A DNA stretch of 64,000 nucleotides, taken from contig OX387608.1 of the NCBI GenBank assembly GCA_947568835.1, positions 2,642,001 to 2,706,000 of the forward strand. The letters are read 5' to 3'. Positions 22,279-33,644 of this stretch are shown here, in pieces. The position numbers and the translations under genes are program-made. Position 1 is the stretch's first letter. Each line of letters starts with the position of its first letter. The notes under the pieces were generated by a model. It made no database searches. It was given only the letters and a program-made list of their open reading frames with translations, and was not told the DNA's origin. Source of the stretch: Protonemura montana. Its lineage: Eukaryota > Arthropoda > Insecta > Plecoptera > Nemouridae.

Positions 22279-22488
22279 AGCGGGTTGTAAAAACTGACAG
22301 TCAGGTATTTATTACAAATACATGTGGATCTTCTATGAATAACAGTGATTAGAGAAAAGTGACGGTCAGGTTAATTGCGCTGTTAATTCTCTGTCTATGA
22401 CATGCAACACGTTGCTATCGTGTACATGAATATACATTGAAGTGGATTTGCAAGTGATCCAGAGTTCTACCTATAAGTTGTTGATGAG

Positions 22489-22553
22489 CTTGCTTTGCTT
22501 TGCTTTGCTTTGCTTTGCTTTGCTTTGCTTTGCTTTGCTTTGCTTTGCTTTAC
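22489..22553. repeat. (CTTTG)n microsatellite
   Basis: About 13 tandem copies of the pentamer CTTTG, perfect until a final TACTTTG. Confidence 0.97.
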
Positions 22554-23289
22554 TTTGTGGTGGAATGAAAGTGAACCTTGCCCGAGCTTGGACAGGAGTT
22601 AAAGTTGCTGGTTATTTGCTATCAAATCAAGTAAATTGTAAAAGCATATCTTTTATCTTTATTTCGGTACTTTATGTGCTCTAAAAATTTAGTTTTCTTT
22701 TGGCCGTGGAAACAAACAAGCACAATGTATCTAAATTTATTTTCCTTTTGGAATAGAGTAAAGATTTTAGTGAATCTTGATTGATTAGTATGATTTCTGG
22801 TCGATTTTGCTGCAAATCGCTGAGGGTCTCGGGTGAGATTACTCAGAGGTATCATGAAAATTTCATCAAGTTTGGGGGATTTTTTTTAATGAAACGCAGG
22901 GTTTTTGTGTTGGTTTTTGTTGCTACGGCACCAACATTGCAACGAATGTCTGCAAAACGAAAATAAAGCGCGACCGTAACTGTCCCATCATGCCGTGGAT
23001 GAGTAGATGATTTGGAAATTGCGATCGATACTTTGAAAGTTCGCCTGTAGTGCGTGTAAAGATGCGTTGAACAGTTGGTTTGAAGTAGATGCAACAAGGT
23101 GCCAGGTCTCTCCAACTCCCAGCGTACATAAGGAAGCAAATAAGTTGCTGCACGTTATTATAAAAAACAAAACATGTACGAAATCGACGAAACCAACGTG
23201 AGGAAGATTTTGAAATATCGACTGTGGCGCTTTCTTGTGGCCATCACGCGATGCGCTCAAATACCTTGCTAACTTGCCACTCAGCAACG
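22554..23289. other. Stretch upstream of the tRNA gene
   Basis: Overlapping minus frames (22852-23287) are moderately protein-like but lack splice borders. No repeat seen. Confidence 0.35.
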
Positions 23290-23362
23290 GGACCTGTGGC
23301 GCAACGGATAACGCGTCTGCCTACGGAGCAGAAGATTCCAGGTTCGAATCCTGGCAGGTTCG
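23290..23362 (+). tRNA. trnR-ACG: tRNA-Arg (anticodon ACG)
   Basis: A 73-base cloverleaf with every stem intact. The acceptor GGACCTG pairs with CAGGTTC (one G-U), the discriminator base is G, and the D-arm is GCGC/GCGT-type around AACGGATAA. The anticodon stem TCTGC/GCAGA carries loop CTACGGA, giving ACG, read as inosine-CG for arginine CGN codons. The T-arm is CCAGG/CCTGG with TTCGAAT. Box A (TGGCGCAACGG) and box B (GGTTCGAATCC) are canonical. A T5 run at about 23368 can serve as the RNA polymerase III terminator. No intron, and the CCA is not encoded, as usual in eukaryotes. Unlike the tRNA-like modules of the foldback elements, it keeps U33 and is not flanked by inverted arms. Confidence 0.9.
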
Positions 23363-23750
23363 ACATATTTTTGTTTTTTGAAATCATCACTAATATTGAG
23401 CACACGTCCATTGTACTTTGGTATTACTACTAATTTTGTATTTTTTCGTTAAATTTGTCAGTTTTCTTGCATTAATGCCATATATGCTAGACTATAAGCT
23501 ACCTGAAACAAGCGCTCGGTGACAGGTCGAGACAGCTTCAGAATACTTTACATGTACTCGAAGTGGAACGTTTTGCCGTACATCCTCATTGTCCATTGTT
23601 TCCACGGCCGTGGCAAGTGCAATTGCCCCAAGTATGGTAACGTGACCTCTGCCTGTCTGCAATCTTCACATTACCGGAGGATTCGATTTTATGCACAGTT
23701 CTGTGCTGGACACAAAACTCCATGAGAAGAGGGAAAAGGAGCTTTTTTTT
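23363..23750. other. Unassigned stretch after the tRNA
   Basis: T-rich terminator region followed by a 68-codon plus frame (23519-23725) without splice support. Nothing else seen. Confidence 0.4.
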
Positions 23751-23845
23751 TAGAATGAAATCTGATTTAAATTGCAAACGCTTGCAATGCGCGGGGTATT
23801 TTATTATTATCAACACTGTAACCGTCTCAAAAATTGATGCTACAT
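23751..23845. mobile_element. Foldback element, left flank and left arm only
   Basis: TTTAAATTGCAAACGCTTGC, GCGCGGGGTATTTTATTATT and AACCGTCTCAAAAATTGATG are present. The sequence then turns unrelated, so the core and right arm are lost. Confidence 0.75.
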
Positions 23846-24204
23846 ATTGAAAAATATATTTTCTTTGCCAGTGAATTCTAGGGCGTTAAGAAAATGGCTT
23901 AGGAAACAAGAATATAGGGAAAAAAAATAAGTGCAATGAGCGGAAAAAGGCAACTCGATTACTTGCCTGTAGATTTTTTCTATAATTTAATATATTTGCG
24001 ATCTTGTAATTTAATTGTGACTACTTTTTGGTAACACATTCTTTTCCTTAGCACTTACAATTTTGTGAATACAGCATCCCATAAAAGTTTTACGGATATA
24101 TTCACTAAATTGGCAATAATCACTTTGAAGTTTTGTGTTGCGTGTTATTTTGTTTTTCCACTCTTGCGTTTTTGAAGTCTTGAAGCAGCATCGATCCAAC
24201 TCAC
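23846..24204. other. Unassigned stretch
   Basis: AT-rich; read on the minus strand it would be the intron that follows the candidate exon at 24205-24306. Confidence 0.35.
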
Positions 24205-24306
24205 CGTGCCACATGACGTAGCCGTGCTCGAGAGCTTCTGCCACCTGGCAGCCAACGGTGGAACCAAACATAGTAGTCGCAGCGCTTAAAACTAGACCAC
24301 GGCCAG
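24205..24306 (-). CDS. Candidate internal exon, unknown protein
   Basis: On the minus strand GTTGTGATTCCAG precedes 102 bases of open frame, followed directly by the consensus donor GTGAGT. The frame enters and leaves in phase 1, as expected of a symmetric internal exon. The 33 complete codons give a small-residue, mildly hydrophobic peptide (GRGLVLSAATTMFGSTVGCQ at its start) and are far richer in G/C at third positions than the surrounding AT-rich DNA. Two candidate first exons upstream on the same strand (28254-28374 and 58287-58413) end in the matching phase. I do not recognise the family, and the opposite strand gives no comparable frame. The join is an inference. Confidence 0.4.
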
Positions 24307-25658
24307 CTGGAATCACAACTGACAGTTGCTAATCAACAGCTTTTCATCGAGCTTTAGTCACAAAATTACATTTTTTTTTACCAATAACTGCAATTTTGTT
24401 TTATGTACCAATTACTTTTTAGGTTATCTAAGTGGCAGAGCGAGTTTCCAAACAGCTGAGAGCTATCGAAATCATAGCTGGGATCTCTAATCGAATGATT
24501 TTTATTGAATCGAAATATCTTCATGTTTGTGTTTAGTTCCCACGCTCATCGAATGATTCTGTTAATTAGTATTTGCGTGTTCGTTCCACCAATAAACGGA
24601 AAGTACCCTCGACTGGCGTCCATATGGCTTCCGTGTACTCCACGTTTTGTTTGTGTGAACGGCAAACAAAACGAACAAACAAACAAAACGCAGCGCACTT
24701 GTCCATCTGACTTAATTGTGGTTTCGTATCAACAACTCGAAAGTAGAAGCCACCAGAGAGGAATTTTAAATGACTTCTCTCGGCAATTATTTCCCTTTGA
24801 TGGCTGACCATCTCGCTCAAACTCGACGATCACGTTTTATGACCCGTTTTTTTTTTTCTTACACAATACGCAATGGTAGCCGGAATCCAGCAACGTCGAG
24901 GGGTAATTTTTTATTTAAGTTCTTTTAAATTTGTCAGTTATTTAACGAGTTGTGTGTGTTTGGCTATCGCTCTTGTGTGATGAAGCAGTGACCACTCTGT
25001 CCCAAGGTTGACTCTCCCTCCCGCCAGCTCAATTTAACCCAATTTATCACATATTAGCCGAGTTGTCTAAATCGTCCTTATAGTGCGCCCCCTTCATCGT
25101 TTCATCAGCCCGGCTGCATTGCAAGTATCCAACAGACCACCGCGTCTCATCATCTTCAAAACCAATAGGCTAAAACATGAAAGATTCGATTTAATAACTT
25201 CAATTGGTGCAATACGCTCTGTACATCGTATAGTATCGACTACACATGACAGCAATAGGCGACGGTAATTTTTAAATTGATTGTAATTCAATGTCAACGC
25301 GATTGATGCAAGTCATGACGGTCAAAACGCAGAATCGCTCGATTTTTAAGCCGTTTTATTCGTTGCATTTCTTTGCCAGACTTGCCAACAGTCACACGGT
25401 AAAGAAAAATAACATAATGCTTCGCGCAGATGACTGCAAAACCGGTGTGCGGCACTTAATTGGTATGTTTTAAAAGTTTTAATGCAGTTTAAGATAATAT
25501 TCTTATGTTTTGATGAGCTGCCCTTCTCATCGAAACCGTGTCCAGTGTTTTCTGATTGTTAAAACGATCCAACCAGCAGTGACCCGAGCTGATACTCCGT
25601 ATCTACAACGTTAGGCATTCCGATTCGTTTTTTTCTATCTTAACTCACTCCACCTAAG
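24307..25658. other. Unassigned stretch, 1.35 kb
   Basis: Several 60-100 codon frames on both strands (24505-24820, 25083-25297, 25291-25473) overlap each other. A GTAAAG donor-like site lies near 25400 but no complete exon could be framed. No repeats. Confidence 0.35.
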
Positions 25659-25730
25659 AAGGTAACGCCCGTCGCCAGACAGCTGAGAATTACTAAAGAA
25701 CTTGAAAATATGATCAACAAACAGCGGTGA
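25659..25730 (+). CDS. Weak candidate terminal exon with downstream AATAAA
   Basis: A pyrimidine-rich tract and TCACTCCACCTAAG precede a 23-residue basic peptide (KVTPVARQLRITKELENMIN at its start) that looks helical and stops at TGA. An AATAAA lies at 25825-25830, 95 bases on, the usual distance for a 3' UTR. Alternatively CG/GTGACA could act as a donor. The minus strand is also open here over a segment with a possible membrane span (25640-25927). Short length limits confidence. Confidence 0.2.
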   Translation, partial: KVTPVARQLRITKELENMINKQR

Positions 25731-26179
25731 CAATTATTATGGGTTGGGCTTGTTTTCCTATTCAAATCGCTGGTGTCTCGAGAAGTGACGCCATTTCTGT
25801 CGACTTCGTTGGGAGCTAGGTGGAAATAAAAACTCGGATGCCGGCAATTGCCTCGTGGACAGAGTGGGAAGAATCTCGCGCTAGGCTGGAATTGGTTTTC
25901 GACTTGGCTTTGACTCGGCTTAACCAATCAAATTTAATTTCCAATCACGCAGAAATATTCTAACCGCAGTTATGCTAACTTATAGCCTGATTAAAAGCGA
26001 TGAGTACACGCACTGAAAATGCTGTGCGTGCCCTTGACTTGTTATTAATACTGTTGTTGAGGTTCCTACACGAGTGAGCGCTAGTGACGCTTTAGTCTGG
26101 CTCGTGGACTGCTCTCGGTTGCGAAGTACTCACGAGGACTCACGGGGACTCAATCTCACGGGGCTGACAAACAAATAAG
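25731..26179. other. Unassigned stretch
   Basis: No feature beyond the AATAAA noted for the preceding candidate exon. Confidence 0.4.
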
Positions 26180-27045
26180 TAGCTTTAAAAAGTTAATAAA
26201 CTTACTCCAAACTGTGTTTTGTCTGGCAAGTGAAGTCGAAACTGTGTTCCCAACGTTTCGTATCATGTACCAGTTACTTTTTCAAGGGTGAAAGCTCGAC
26301 TGGCTTGACATACCGTAACAAAATAACCAACAACCACCTTGCCTAGGCTTCCTGGATGCATCTAACCAACAACCACCTTGCCTAAACTTCCTGGATGCAT
26401 CTAACCAACAACCACCTTGCCTAGGCTTCCTGGATGCATCTAACCAACAACCACCTTGCCTAGGCTTCCTGGATGCATCTAACCAACAACCACCTTGCCT
26501 AGGCTTCCTGGATGCATCTAATCAACAACCACCTTGCCTAGGCTTCCTGGATGCATCTAATCAACAACCACCTTGCCTAGGCTTCCTGGATGCATCTAAC
26601 CAACAACCACCTTGCCTAGGCTTCCTGGATGCATCTAACCAACAACCACCTTGCCCAGGCTTCCTGGATGCATCTAACCAACAACCACCTTGCCTAGGCT
26701 TCCTGGATGCATCTAACCAACAACCACCTTGCCTAGGCTTCATAGATGCATCTAACCAACAACCACCTTGCCTAGGCTTCCTGGATGCATCTAATCAACA
26801 ACCACCTTGCCTAGGCTTCCTGGATGCATCTAATCAACAACCACCTTGCCTAGGCTTCCTGGATGCATCTAACCAACAACCACCTTGCCTAGGCTTCCTG
26901 GATGCATCTAACCAACAACCACCTTGCCCAGGCTTCCTGGATGCATCTAACCAACAACCACCTTGCCTAGGCTTCCTGGATGCATCTAACCAACAACCAC
27001 CTTGCCTAGGCTTCCTGGATGCATCTAACTAAAAACCAGAGTCGA
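26180..27045 (-). mobile_element. Retroelement end with the largest 39 bp array, minus orientation
   Basis: This is the reverse of the 11.9-12.3 kb element: AACTGTGTTTTGTCTGGCAA and GTTCCCAACGTTTCGTATCA at the left, a hairpin (minus-strand GTAAC/GATAC, one mismatch) at 26249-26288, TCGACTGGCTTGACATACCG, then the 39 bp array, and AAAAACCAGAGTCGATAAAT at the right end. No coding region. Confidence 0.65.
26322..27030 (-). repeat. 39 bp tandem array, about 18 copies
   Basis: ACCAACAACCACCTTGCCTA, GGCTTCCTGGATGCATCTA (39 bp) repeats about 18 times. Variants TCAACAACC, GCCCAGG and one CATAGATGC mark individual units; the TCAACAACC units occur as two adjacent pairs about 270 bp apart, suggesting block duplication. 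Confidence 0.95.
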
Positions 27046-27046
27046 T

Positions 27047-27438
27047 AAATCGCAATTTTCAAATTGTGAAATCACAGCATTGTTGGCAATAATGTTGCAC
27101 TGTTTGAAATGCTCTAGAATGAGGAAATGACGGGAGAAAGGGTAACGGAGCTGGCCGAGATGCAAACCTGAACTGCAGGGAAAAACCTGACTAAATGCTT
27201 TGGGAAACACATTTCGAAAATATTACATATAAGTCTTGGACTTTTGCATCTCGGCCATCTCTATAACTGTGAGCGCCGTTGCTCTTTCTTCCGTCATTTC
27301 CTCATTCTAGAGCATTTCAAACAGTGCAACATTATTGCCAACAATGCTGTGATTTCACAATTTGAAAATTGCGATTTAACTTGTATGTAATATTTTCGAA
27401 ATATGTTTCCCAAAGCATTAAGTCAGGTTTTCCCTGCA
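27047..27438. repeat. Two interleaved inverted repeats (A B A' B')
   Basis: A (27047-27166: AAATCGCAATTTTCAAATTG, GCATTGTTGGCAATAATGTT, CTGGCCGAGATGCAAA) is mirrored by A' (27241-27377). B (27173-27232: GCAGGGAAAAACCTGACT, AATGCTTTGGGAAACACATT) is mirrored by B' (27378-27438). A' has an extra 20 bp or so (ATCTCTATAACTGTGAGC). It starts where the retroelement end finishes. Class unknown. Confidence 0.85.
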
Positions 27439-28253
27439 AGCTAGCTTGTGAATGTTTGCATCCGCGTACAGTTCCGAGGGTCACTCTGCAAGGAGTCTGT
27501 GGGTCTCATTGACACGCGATCCCGCGCACCGTACCACCGAGGATGCCGTGAAACTAACTTCGATATCCTCTGTTAATCCTCTTGGCTACTTAAGATAATC
27601 ATAGCACGCACATATTTCGGTGTTTTCGCCAACTCGTGTCCAGTTTTATCCAGTTTTCTGCCCGAAACCATGACCGCGCCGGCGCATTCTACACAACACC
27701 GTGAATATTAAACTCGCATTTACTCCACAGCGTGGTTTACAGACAAGACTTTCAACTACCTGTACCTTTTATTTTTTTGTTACACCGGCAAATTAATTTC
27801 CGACGCCCGCAAATAAACCCCTTTCCTAAACTGTGCATTCATTCCGTGATTCGGCTACCAGTTGTTATTACCAGAGAACGACTCTCGCAGGTATTCACCG
27901 ATTATTGCGGCGGCATTTCTTGTCCGTCAAGTTCACATCGTTTCAGTGGAAGAGTAAGCGAGCGAGCGAGATGCCGGTCTACGTATGAGGAAGGGAGCGC
28001 AATATAGATGATGGGGATTGCGCCTTTACGGGAAGCCGTGGCCAAGGGAAACCACTTTCTCGCTGGTCGGGGTCTAATACCCGCTGACACACACCTAGAG
28101 CTGTAATAGGCTACACGTGTACGAGAAAATATCATAGTCTTCTAAATATGCTACAAGCTTTTTTTTTCTGTGTGCTTTTTTTTGTTTACAGTTTCTTATG
28201 AGAGTTGTAAAACAGTTTCGCGCAGGGAGTCGAGTTGTTGATAATTTCTCTAC
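27439..28253. other. Unassigned stretch
   Basis: A possible 63-base exon at about 27889-27951 (CTCTCGCAG before, GTAAGC after) is noted but has a weak acceptor. Overlapping frames lie on both strands. No repeat. Confidence 0.35.
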
Positions 28254-28374
28254 CTGCTTGTTTAATTATACGCACGATTCGGTGCTCGCATCGTGGGACT
28301 TTGCATCTGCGCTGCTTGATCTTGGCTTGGGCTGAGGGTTGTTCCTTTCCGTTGAATACTCTCGCAAGAGACAT
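28254..28374 (-). CDS. Candidate first coding exon, basic protein N-terminus
   Basis: An ATG in good context (GACCATGT) at 28374 opens 40 codons rich in Lys, Arg and Gln with two Cys (MSLARVFNGKEQPSAQAKIK at its start), ending in AGCAG/GTAGAG, a good donor, in phase 1. A TATA-like ATTTATAGC lies 33-39 bases upstream of the ATG, which would put transcription start almost at the ATG. Codon use is clearly biased compared with flanking DNA. The phase matches the internal exon at 24205-24306 and the alternative first exon at 58287-58413, which also starts with Met-Ser. No family is recognised. Confidence 0.4.
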
Positions 28375-31300
28375 GGTCAGGCCTTTGATAAGCAACAGAG
28401 TGGTGCTATAAATGGGAAATAATTGGTACAGAAGACGTCTTGCCCATTATCTCAGAGAAACAGCGAAACTAACCTGATAATTTGTTTTTGTTTTCAGGTA
28501 AACTGCTCAAATCTAACGTCAAAACTGTGACTATCCTGCTGCATTTGTGAGTAATTTTGACGTACAATTGAAATTTTTTTCAAAAGTTTTCACTGCCCAA
28601 GAGAAGCGATTTATTTGCCGCAATGCCGATATAAAATCGATCTATGCACGGTTTTCATTGGTCAAGTTTAAAAATTATCAGCCAATCACAGAATGCGTTT
28701 CCCGATTTGCAGAGGTTGTTACCATAGAGATAACAAATTAACCTCCAAATGTATGGAGGTTAAACTTTGCTCTGCCAACTCTGGTTTGTCTACAAGTATT
28801 AATCTAATCTCACATTCAGCCGCCATACCAATATCGTTTTCTTGAAAATATCTTGTAAATCTTGAAAGAGTTCTTGTCAATTTGTTAAACCCAGATTTTC
28901 GTATGACCTGTATGTAATGACGCTTCAATAACTTCACATATATTACCATCGCAACATCTGGTTAACATTATCGACTAGCCATAAAAGCCCAGAAGATAAA
29001 TCGAGATAAAAAAATACTGATCTTTCTTTGAAGGCCACCACTAAACCAACCCCGGCTTCCTGGGACTAACAACTTTCTCATGGACCTACTTCCTCCCGGT
29101 CTCGCCATACCTTATGGAAGCATATGGAGATCACCTTTACCCATTGGAAGCATATGGAAATAGAAGCCGATCACGAATTATGCAAACGATGGGAATACCG
29201 ATCATACACACACACACACCCTTCTCCGGCTAAACAAACATACAGAAAATGCTGAAAGGGTGCATCCCTGCACTCGAGACCGAAATATATTGCTTATTAT
29301 CAAAATCATCCTCTTTTATATCAGAGAGATGGCAAAATGCTTTTAAAAAAAATAATGCCTCGGCTAAAAAGGTCTGACACATACAGGTGATATTATTATT
29401 ATGTTCTCGCGTACCACGTGCATTGTATGATATTTGAATACGTGTAATGGAGAGACGATAAATCAGCGCTAGGTTAGGTTTGGCCCCCGAAGCCATTAGC
29501 GAAGGTAAAAAGAAAACCACAGGTACTCGGTGTCCCCCTCCAGAAGCAAGGAGCGAGGAGAGAATTGCAACCCTTTCTGTCTGGCCGGGTGAAGCCAGAG
29601 ATTTATAGTCTATTCATTTCGTTGCATGCGTTGCATATTTAGGCAATTCAGTTCGATGCATCCTGATCGTTCTTGTCCCGGGTCCTCCACACAATCTCAG
29701 ATTCTGGTGGTCAATCTTTAGGAACAGGCGTGGATTACTCATAACCTCTTGCAATCAGTTGCGAACCGTTTGCATTTGACAATCGTGTCGTTGGCCATGT
29801 TTGGAAAGGCTCGCTTGATGTTGATCATAATACGGGTTTACTCCGTTTTGTAAGTAATTATTTGTGCTAAAATGTATTTACAGTTACGCAATTAATTCGA
29901 ATTTTTTCCTACAAAACTCAGTTTGAACTGGGTTTTTGAATGCCGTGTAGAAACCAGTCTCAAATTTATCCCCAGCAGTGCTAAGTTACTTACAGAATAT
30001 GAATATTCTTTGAAAACTTATCTGAACTGCAATTTGGTTGTCTTCATTTGCCGGAAGAAGAATCACCGATTCATTTAAAAATACCATCGTCTAACACAGG
30101 AAAATATCAACAAATAAGACCTTTCCGCTTTTTTCCATATATGAACCTAACCTAAATGCAGATATGATCAAAAATCTTCTGCTTCTGGACATACATTTTT
30201 TGAAATGCACCTAACTTTCTTACAGCAATAATCCTATGCGCCGCGTCCCCTAATTCCTTACCTTGTAAGTGATCGTTGGATGTTGGATTTAAGAGTTAAG
30301 TCCCTCTAGGAAAAGGGTTGCAAGGGTCTTTCAATGGCGCGAGGAAGGAATGAAGGGAAGGGGGGATCAGAGACAAGAAGGGGGGCTGTTTCTTTTGGGT
30401 TACATTGTCAGTTTGTGCGTGTGTCAGCCGCACGCAATTTATTAGCACGTCAAGTGCGTGCGATGCGTGATTCTCACGATGCCGCGACCCGTTTAGCATA
30501 GGGACGACGTTTGAAACAAAATATTTGGCTCGTATGTAAAACCTCTTTGGAAAACCAACCCAGTGGTAAACCCTACCCTTAAAGAAAGGCTTGGGAAACT
30601 TACCGAGTTGGGTAGTGATCCTCCACTTCTTAGATAATTGTAAAGAAACCCGAAAATCCTCTATAATGGTTCTAAACAAATCTGCCTTCTTTACAGGCAA
30701 CATTTCCATAAAATAATCGCTGAGTCAAATTTATCGAGCAATTTCTTTGTAGATTTCATAAAAATGAATACGATAAGTGCACTTTGGTTGCCCATATATA
30801 TTTGAATGCCCAACGGATCTTCGGATTCGTCTATAAAATGCATTCGAGTCAGATTTGCTATCAATATGTCTTCTTTGTCACGCTTGGCAAGAAGCAACGG
30901 TTTTCACCAGGACAAGCTTTGGTACTTTGAGATTGCCGAGAGTTATCAGAGAAAAGATCCATCAAAATGATTCTAATATTCGAAAAAATAATATCAAAGA
31001 GAAGTGTCTAAGGTTGTTGATGTTTAAACATTTGGTATTTTAAAATACGTAGATGGCTGAGATTTTAAAAAGGGTCCAAAATATACATACCTACCCGAAG
31101 CCGGGCGCTTGCGGCCGTCCTTTTTAACAAACCTCCACAAATAAATGACATCTTCAATTTTGTAAGTACATTGGCCATTGTAGCCAACATATTCGCGACG
31201 ACCGCTCTCCAGCAATGTCTGTTATTTACATCAAATAGAACATACTTAGAAAAGAAGAATTGAAAATAAAATTTTCAAAAAATGCAAATTCTTTGTCAGT

Positions 31301-31499
31301 TTTTTGTCGAGTATAGCAATGCCATGCAGCGATGCGTCGTGAGTTTGTGCGTTTACCTCAAGAAGAAGGACAATGTGTTACCAAAACCATTGATGACAAG
31401 GCATCAAAGTGAAAGACAAGAAATCAAAGAGAACCAAACCTGTAAGCTTTGAACAGGGACAGGGAAGGGGGTTATAAATTAATACACCCCCCCCCCCAC
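28375..31499. other. Unassigned stretch, 3.1 kb
   Basis: Mostly AT-rich. A retroelement-end scrap (AACTGGGTTTTTGAATG, 29927-29943) and a short (CA)n run at 29207 are present. The minus frame 30296-30709 (137 codons) is the longest; its first 30 residues look protein-like, but the rest decays into Pro/Ser-rich low complexity. No gene is called. Confidence 0.35.
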
Positions 31500-31640
31500 C
31501 CCACTCCGAGCTAACGAGACGCTCGTTCAGCTGTTCTCGACGCATTCTTAGCCGACAACGAGACGCGAACAGACGCCCGGCGTCGGCGTCGGCGTCTCCT
31601 CGCTGGGCGTCGCGTGGTGACGTCACGGCCACGTTGGCTA
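31500..31640. promoter_or_regulatory. CpG-rich patch with a palindromic CRE-type site
   Basis: About 140 bp unusually rich in CG dinucleotides, including GGCGTCGGCGTCGGCGTC, containing the full palindrome TGACGTCA at 31618-31625, the known binding site of CREB/ATF bZIP factors. It stands out against AT-rich neighbours and may mark a promoter. No exon start could be tied to it. Confidence 0.3.
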
Positions 31641-31691
31641 GCTTCGTTTGACCATCGAGTTTATAGTTTTAATCTGAGTTCCAGACCTAGG

Positions 31692-31945
31692 AGATGTAAT
31701 TCTCGCAGATTACTCGCATTTGAGACTGGTTTACACTCAATTAATCTTTATTAATGCTAACCTCGACGATTAATAAACATGTATAGCGATATTTTGAATT
31801 GTAAATATTGAATTGTAGATGTTTGTGAAAAAAGACAGCTGCAAGCGCCATCGGGTGGCACCAACCGTCACCACGTGCTCAGCTTAGAGTTAGACCTTAA
31901 CGCTGTGACTCTGACTGAACCTATAAACCCAATGGTTTCCACGAC
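31692..31945 (+). repeat. Interspersed repeat, second family, second copy
   Basis: CTCGCAGATTACTCGCATTT, GAGACTGGTTTACACTC, AAGCGCCATCGGGTGGC and TTAACGCTGTGACTCTGACT align with 19558-19791. The last 45 bp equal the 53 bp satellite unit at 34.97 kb. Confidence 0.65.
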
Positions 31946-32250
31946 TGTTTATTTGTTTATGGTGTTACCATGCATTTGAAGGTCTCGAGGCAAGGTTGAC
32001 AACTCCGACGCGTGGAGGCGGGTGTGCTGCTGTTTTCTTCACGACGTGGAGGTGCCGTGCGCGTGAGAAACCACTTCATGACGCTCGAGTCCTATCCCTT
32101 TAAAAGCTCATCTTCACTGGGCATCGATTCCTCCTTACACCCTGATTAACTACACTCTTTAATCTATTTTCTTAAGTGATTTCATCTCCCGGCCCCTACA
32201 TTCCACACCCTCTTCCAGTGGGCAAGTCGGGGGAAGAAATCTCATGTCCC
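31946..32250. other. Unassigned stretch
   Basis: No supported feature before the 10 bp array. Confidence 0.4.
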
Positions 32251-32305
32251 GTTATGTTCCATTGCGTTCCACCACGTTCCACCGCGTTCCACCGCGTTCC
32301 ACCAT
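32251..32305. repeat. 10 bp tandem array
   Basis: Five units of GTTCCACCGC or close variants (GTTCCATTGC, GTTCCACCAC) immediately precede the 17 bp array. Confidence 0.9.
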
Positions 32306-32307
32306 GT

Positions 32308-32583
32308 GCATGGCATGGTTTGTACCATGGCATGGTTTGTACCATGGCATGGTTTGTACCATGGCATGGTTTGGTCTATGGCATGGTACAAACCATGGCA
32401 TGGTACAAACCATGGCATGGTTTGTACCATGGCATGGTTTGGTCTATGGCATGGTTTGGTCTATGGCATGCTTTGGCCTATGGCATGGTTTGGCCTATGG
32501 CATGGTTTGGTCTATGGCATGGTTTGGCCTATGGCATGGTTTGGCCTATGGCATGGTTTGGCCTATGGCATGGTTTGGCCCAC
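32308..32583. repeat. 17 bp tandem array with inverted units
   Basis: About 16 units of ATGGCATGGTTTGTACC and ATGGCATGGTTTGGTCT or GGCCT variants. In units at about 32377-32412 the inner GGTTTGTACC is replaced by its reverse complement GGTACAAACC. Because 17 is not a multiple of 3 and the unit lacks stops, all three forward frames stay open. Confidence 0.95.
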
Positions 32584-33644
32584 CACATGCGGTCCTAGAA
32601 TCTGTATTTACTAAATATTCATACCTTAGTGTGAATAATATTCCGATCTGTTCTCCATGCGTAACTCCAACGTACAGAGCCTGCCTGATAATCTGTGTTA
32701 CCAATCTAAGACACAGCCTTCTAGATGGTGTACGAGATAACCCGTAAGATGCGGCCACTGAGATGCATTAATCAACCTTCATATTTTAATTATTCTATGC
32801 GTTAATATTTCGTTGGCGTTCGCTAATGTTGATGTGGCATTCAGATTTTATGCTCTGCGTTTAAACGGCCCAATTAAATAAAGATATAAATATATACATC
32901 TACATTTTTTAACGATATGGAAAGAGTTTTTATTCCAATTTTGGACAGCGCATTCCAGTGTGTGACTGTGACAGGAGCTATCTGACCGGAAGGGGGTGGA
33001 GGACAGCGGAAGTCTTGGCGAGGATGTGGAAGGGATGATATCGCCTGCCTCGCTCTTTGATAGTAAGGGACGAGGAGTTGGGATGATGGTACAGTGACGC
33101 GACTATAAGATGCTGTGATTTCTAATCTTTGTCAACTTCGTGATGGTCCTTTGCATTGAATTAATCTGTCGATTACAAATCAGAGGTCGAGGAATCAATT
33201 CATCTGCAGGGTGCTTTGTTTGTGCCGCATGCAACACAACTGATAAAATCTTAGATATGTATCTGTGATGTGCATATGTCATTTATATGATGTGATATAT
33301 TCTTACTTATTCCCTTAATCCTTTATTTATCATTTCTTTTTTTGATCGTAGCTTGCAATTATTTTTGGCCACGCTTTTACCCTTTCTTTCCCTAGTCCAT
33401 TTCATTTCTGTTAAATTGTTTTCCTTTATGTCTTCTTTGACATGTTTCCACGTTTCTTATTCTATGTTTGGTAATTTCTTGCAAGATATCCTCTTCTCTC
33501 CAGCAAACCAGTCATCGCTGTTTAACCGGATTAACCAGGAATATTTAGGACAATGTTTAAAACATGATTTCGAATTGATAGTTTGCTAAAACGTCAATTT
33601 GTTCGGGATTTTATTTCAGAAAATACAAAATACATTAGTTTTTG
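32584..33644. other. Unassigned stretch
   Basis: AT-rich with a 78-codon T-rich frame at 33353-33589. No gene supported. Confidence 0.4.

Noticed and set aside
30296-30709. 137-codon minus ORF
   Set aside because: The first 30 residues look plausible, but it decays into Pro/Ser low complexity with no splice site to end an exon earlier.
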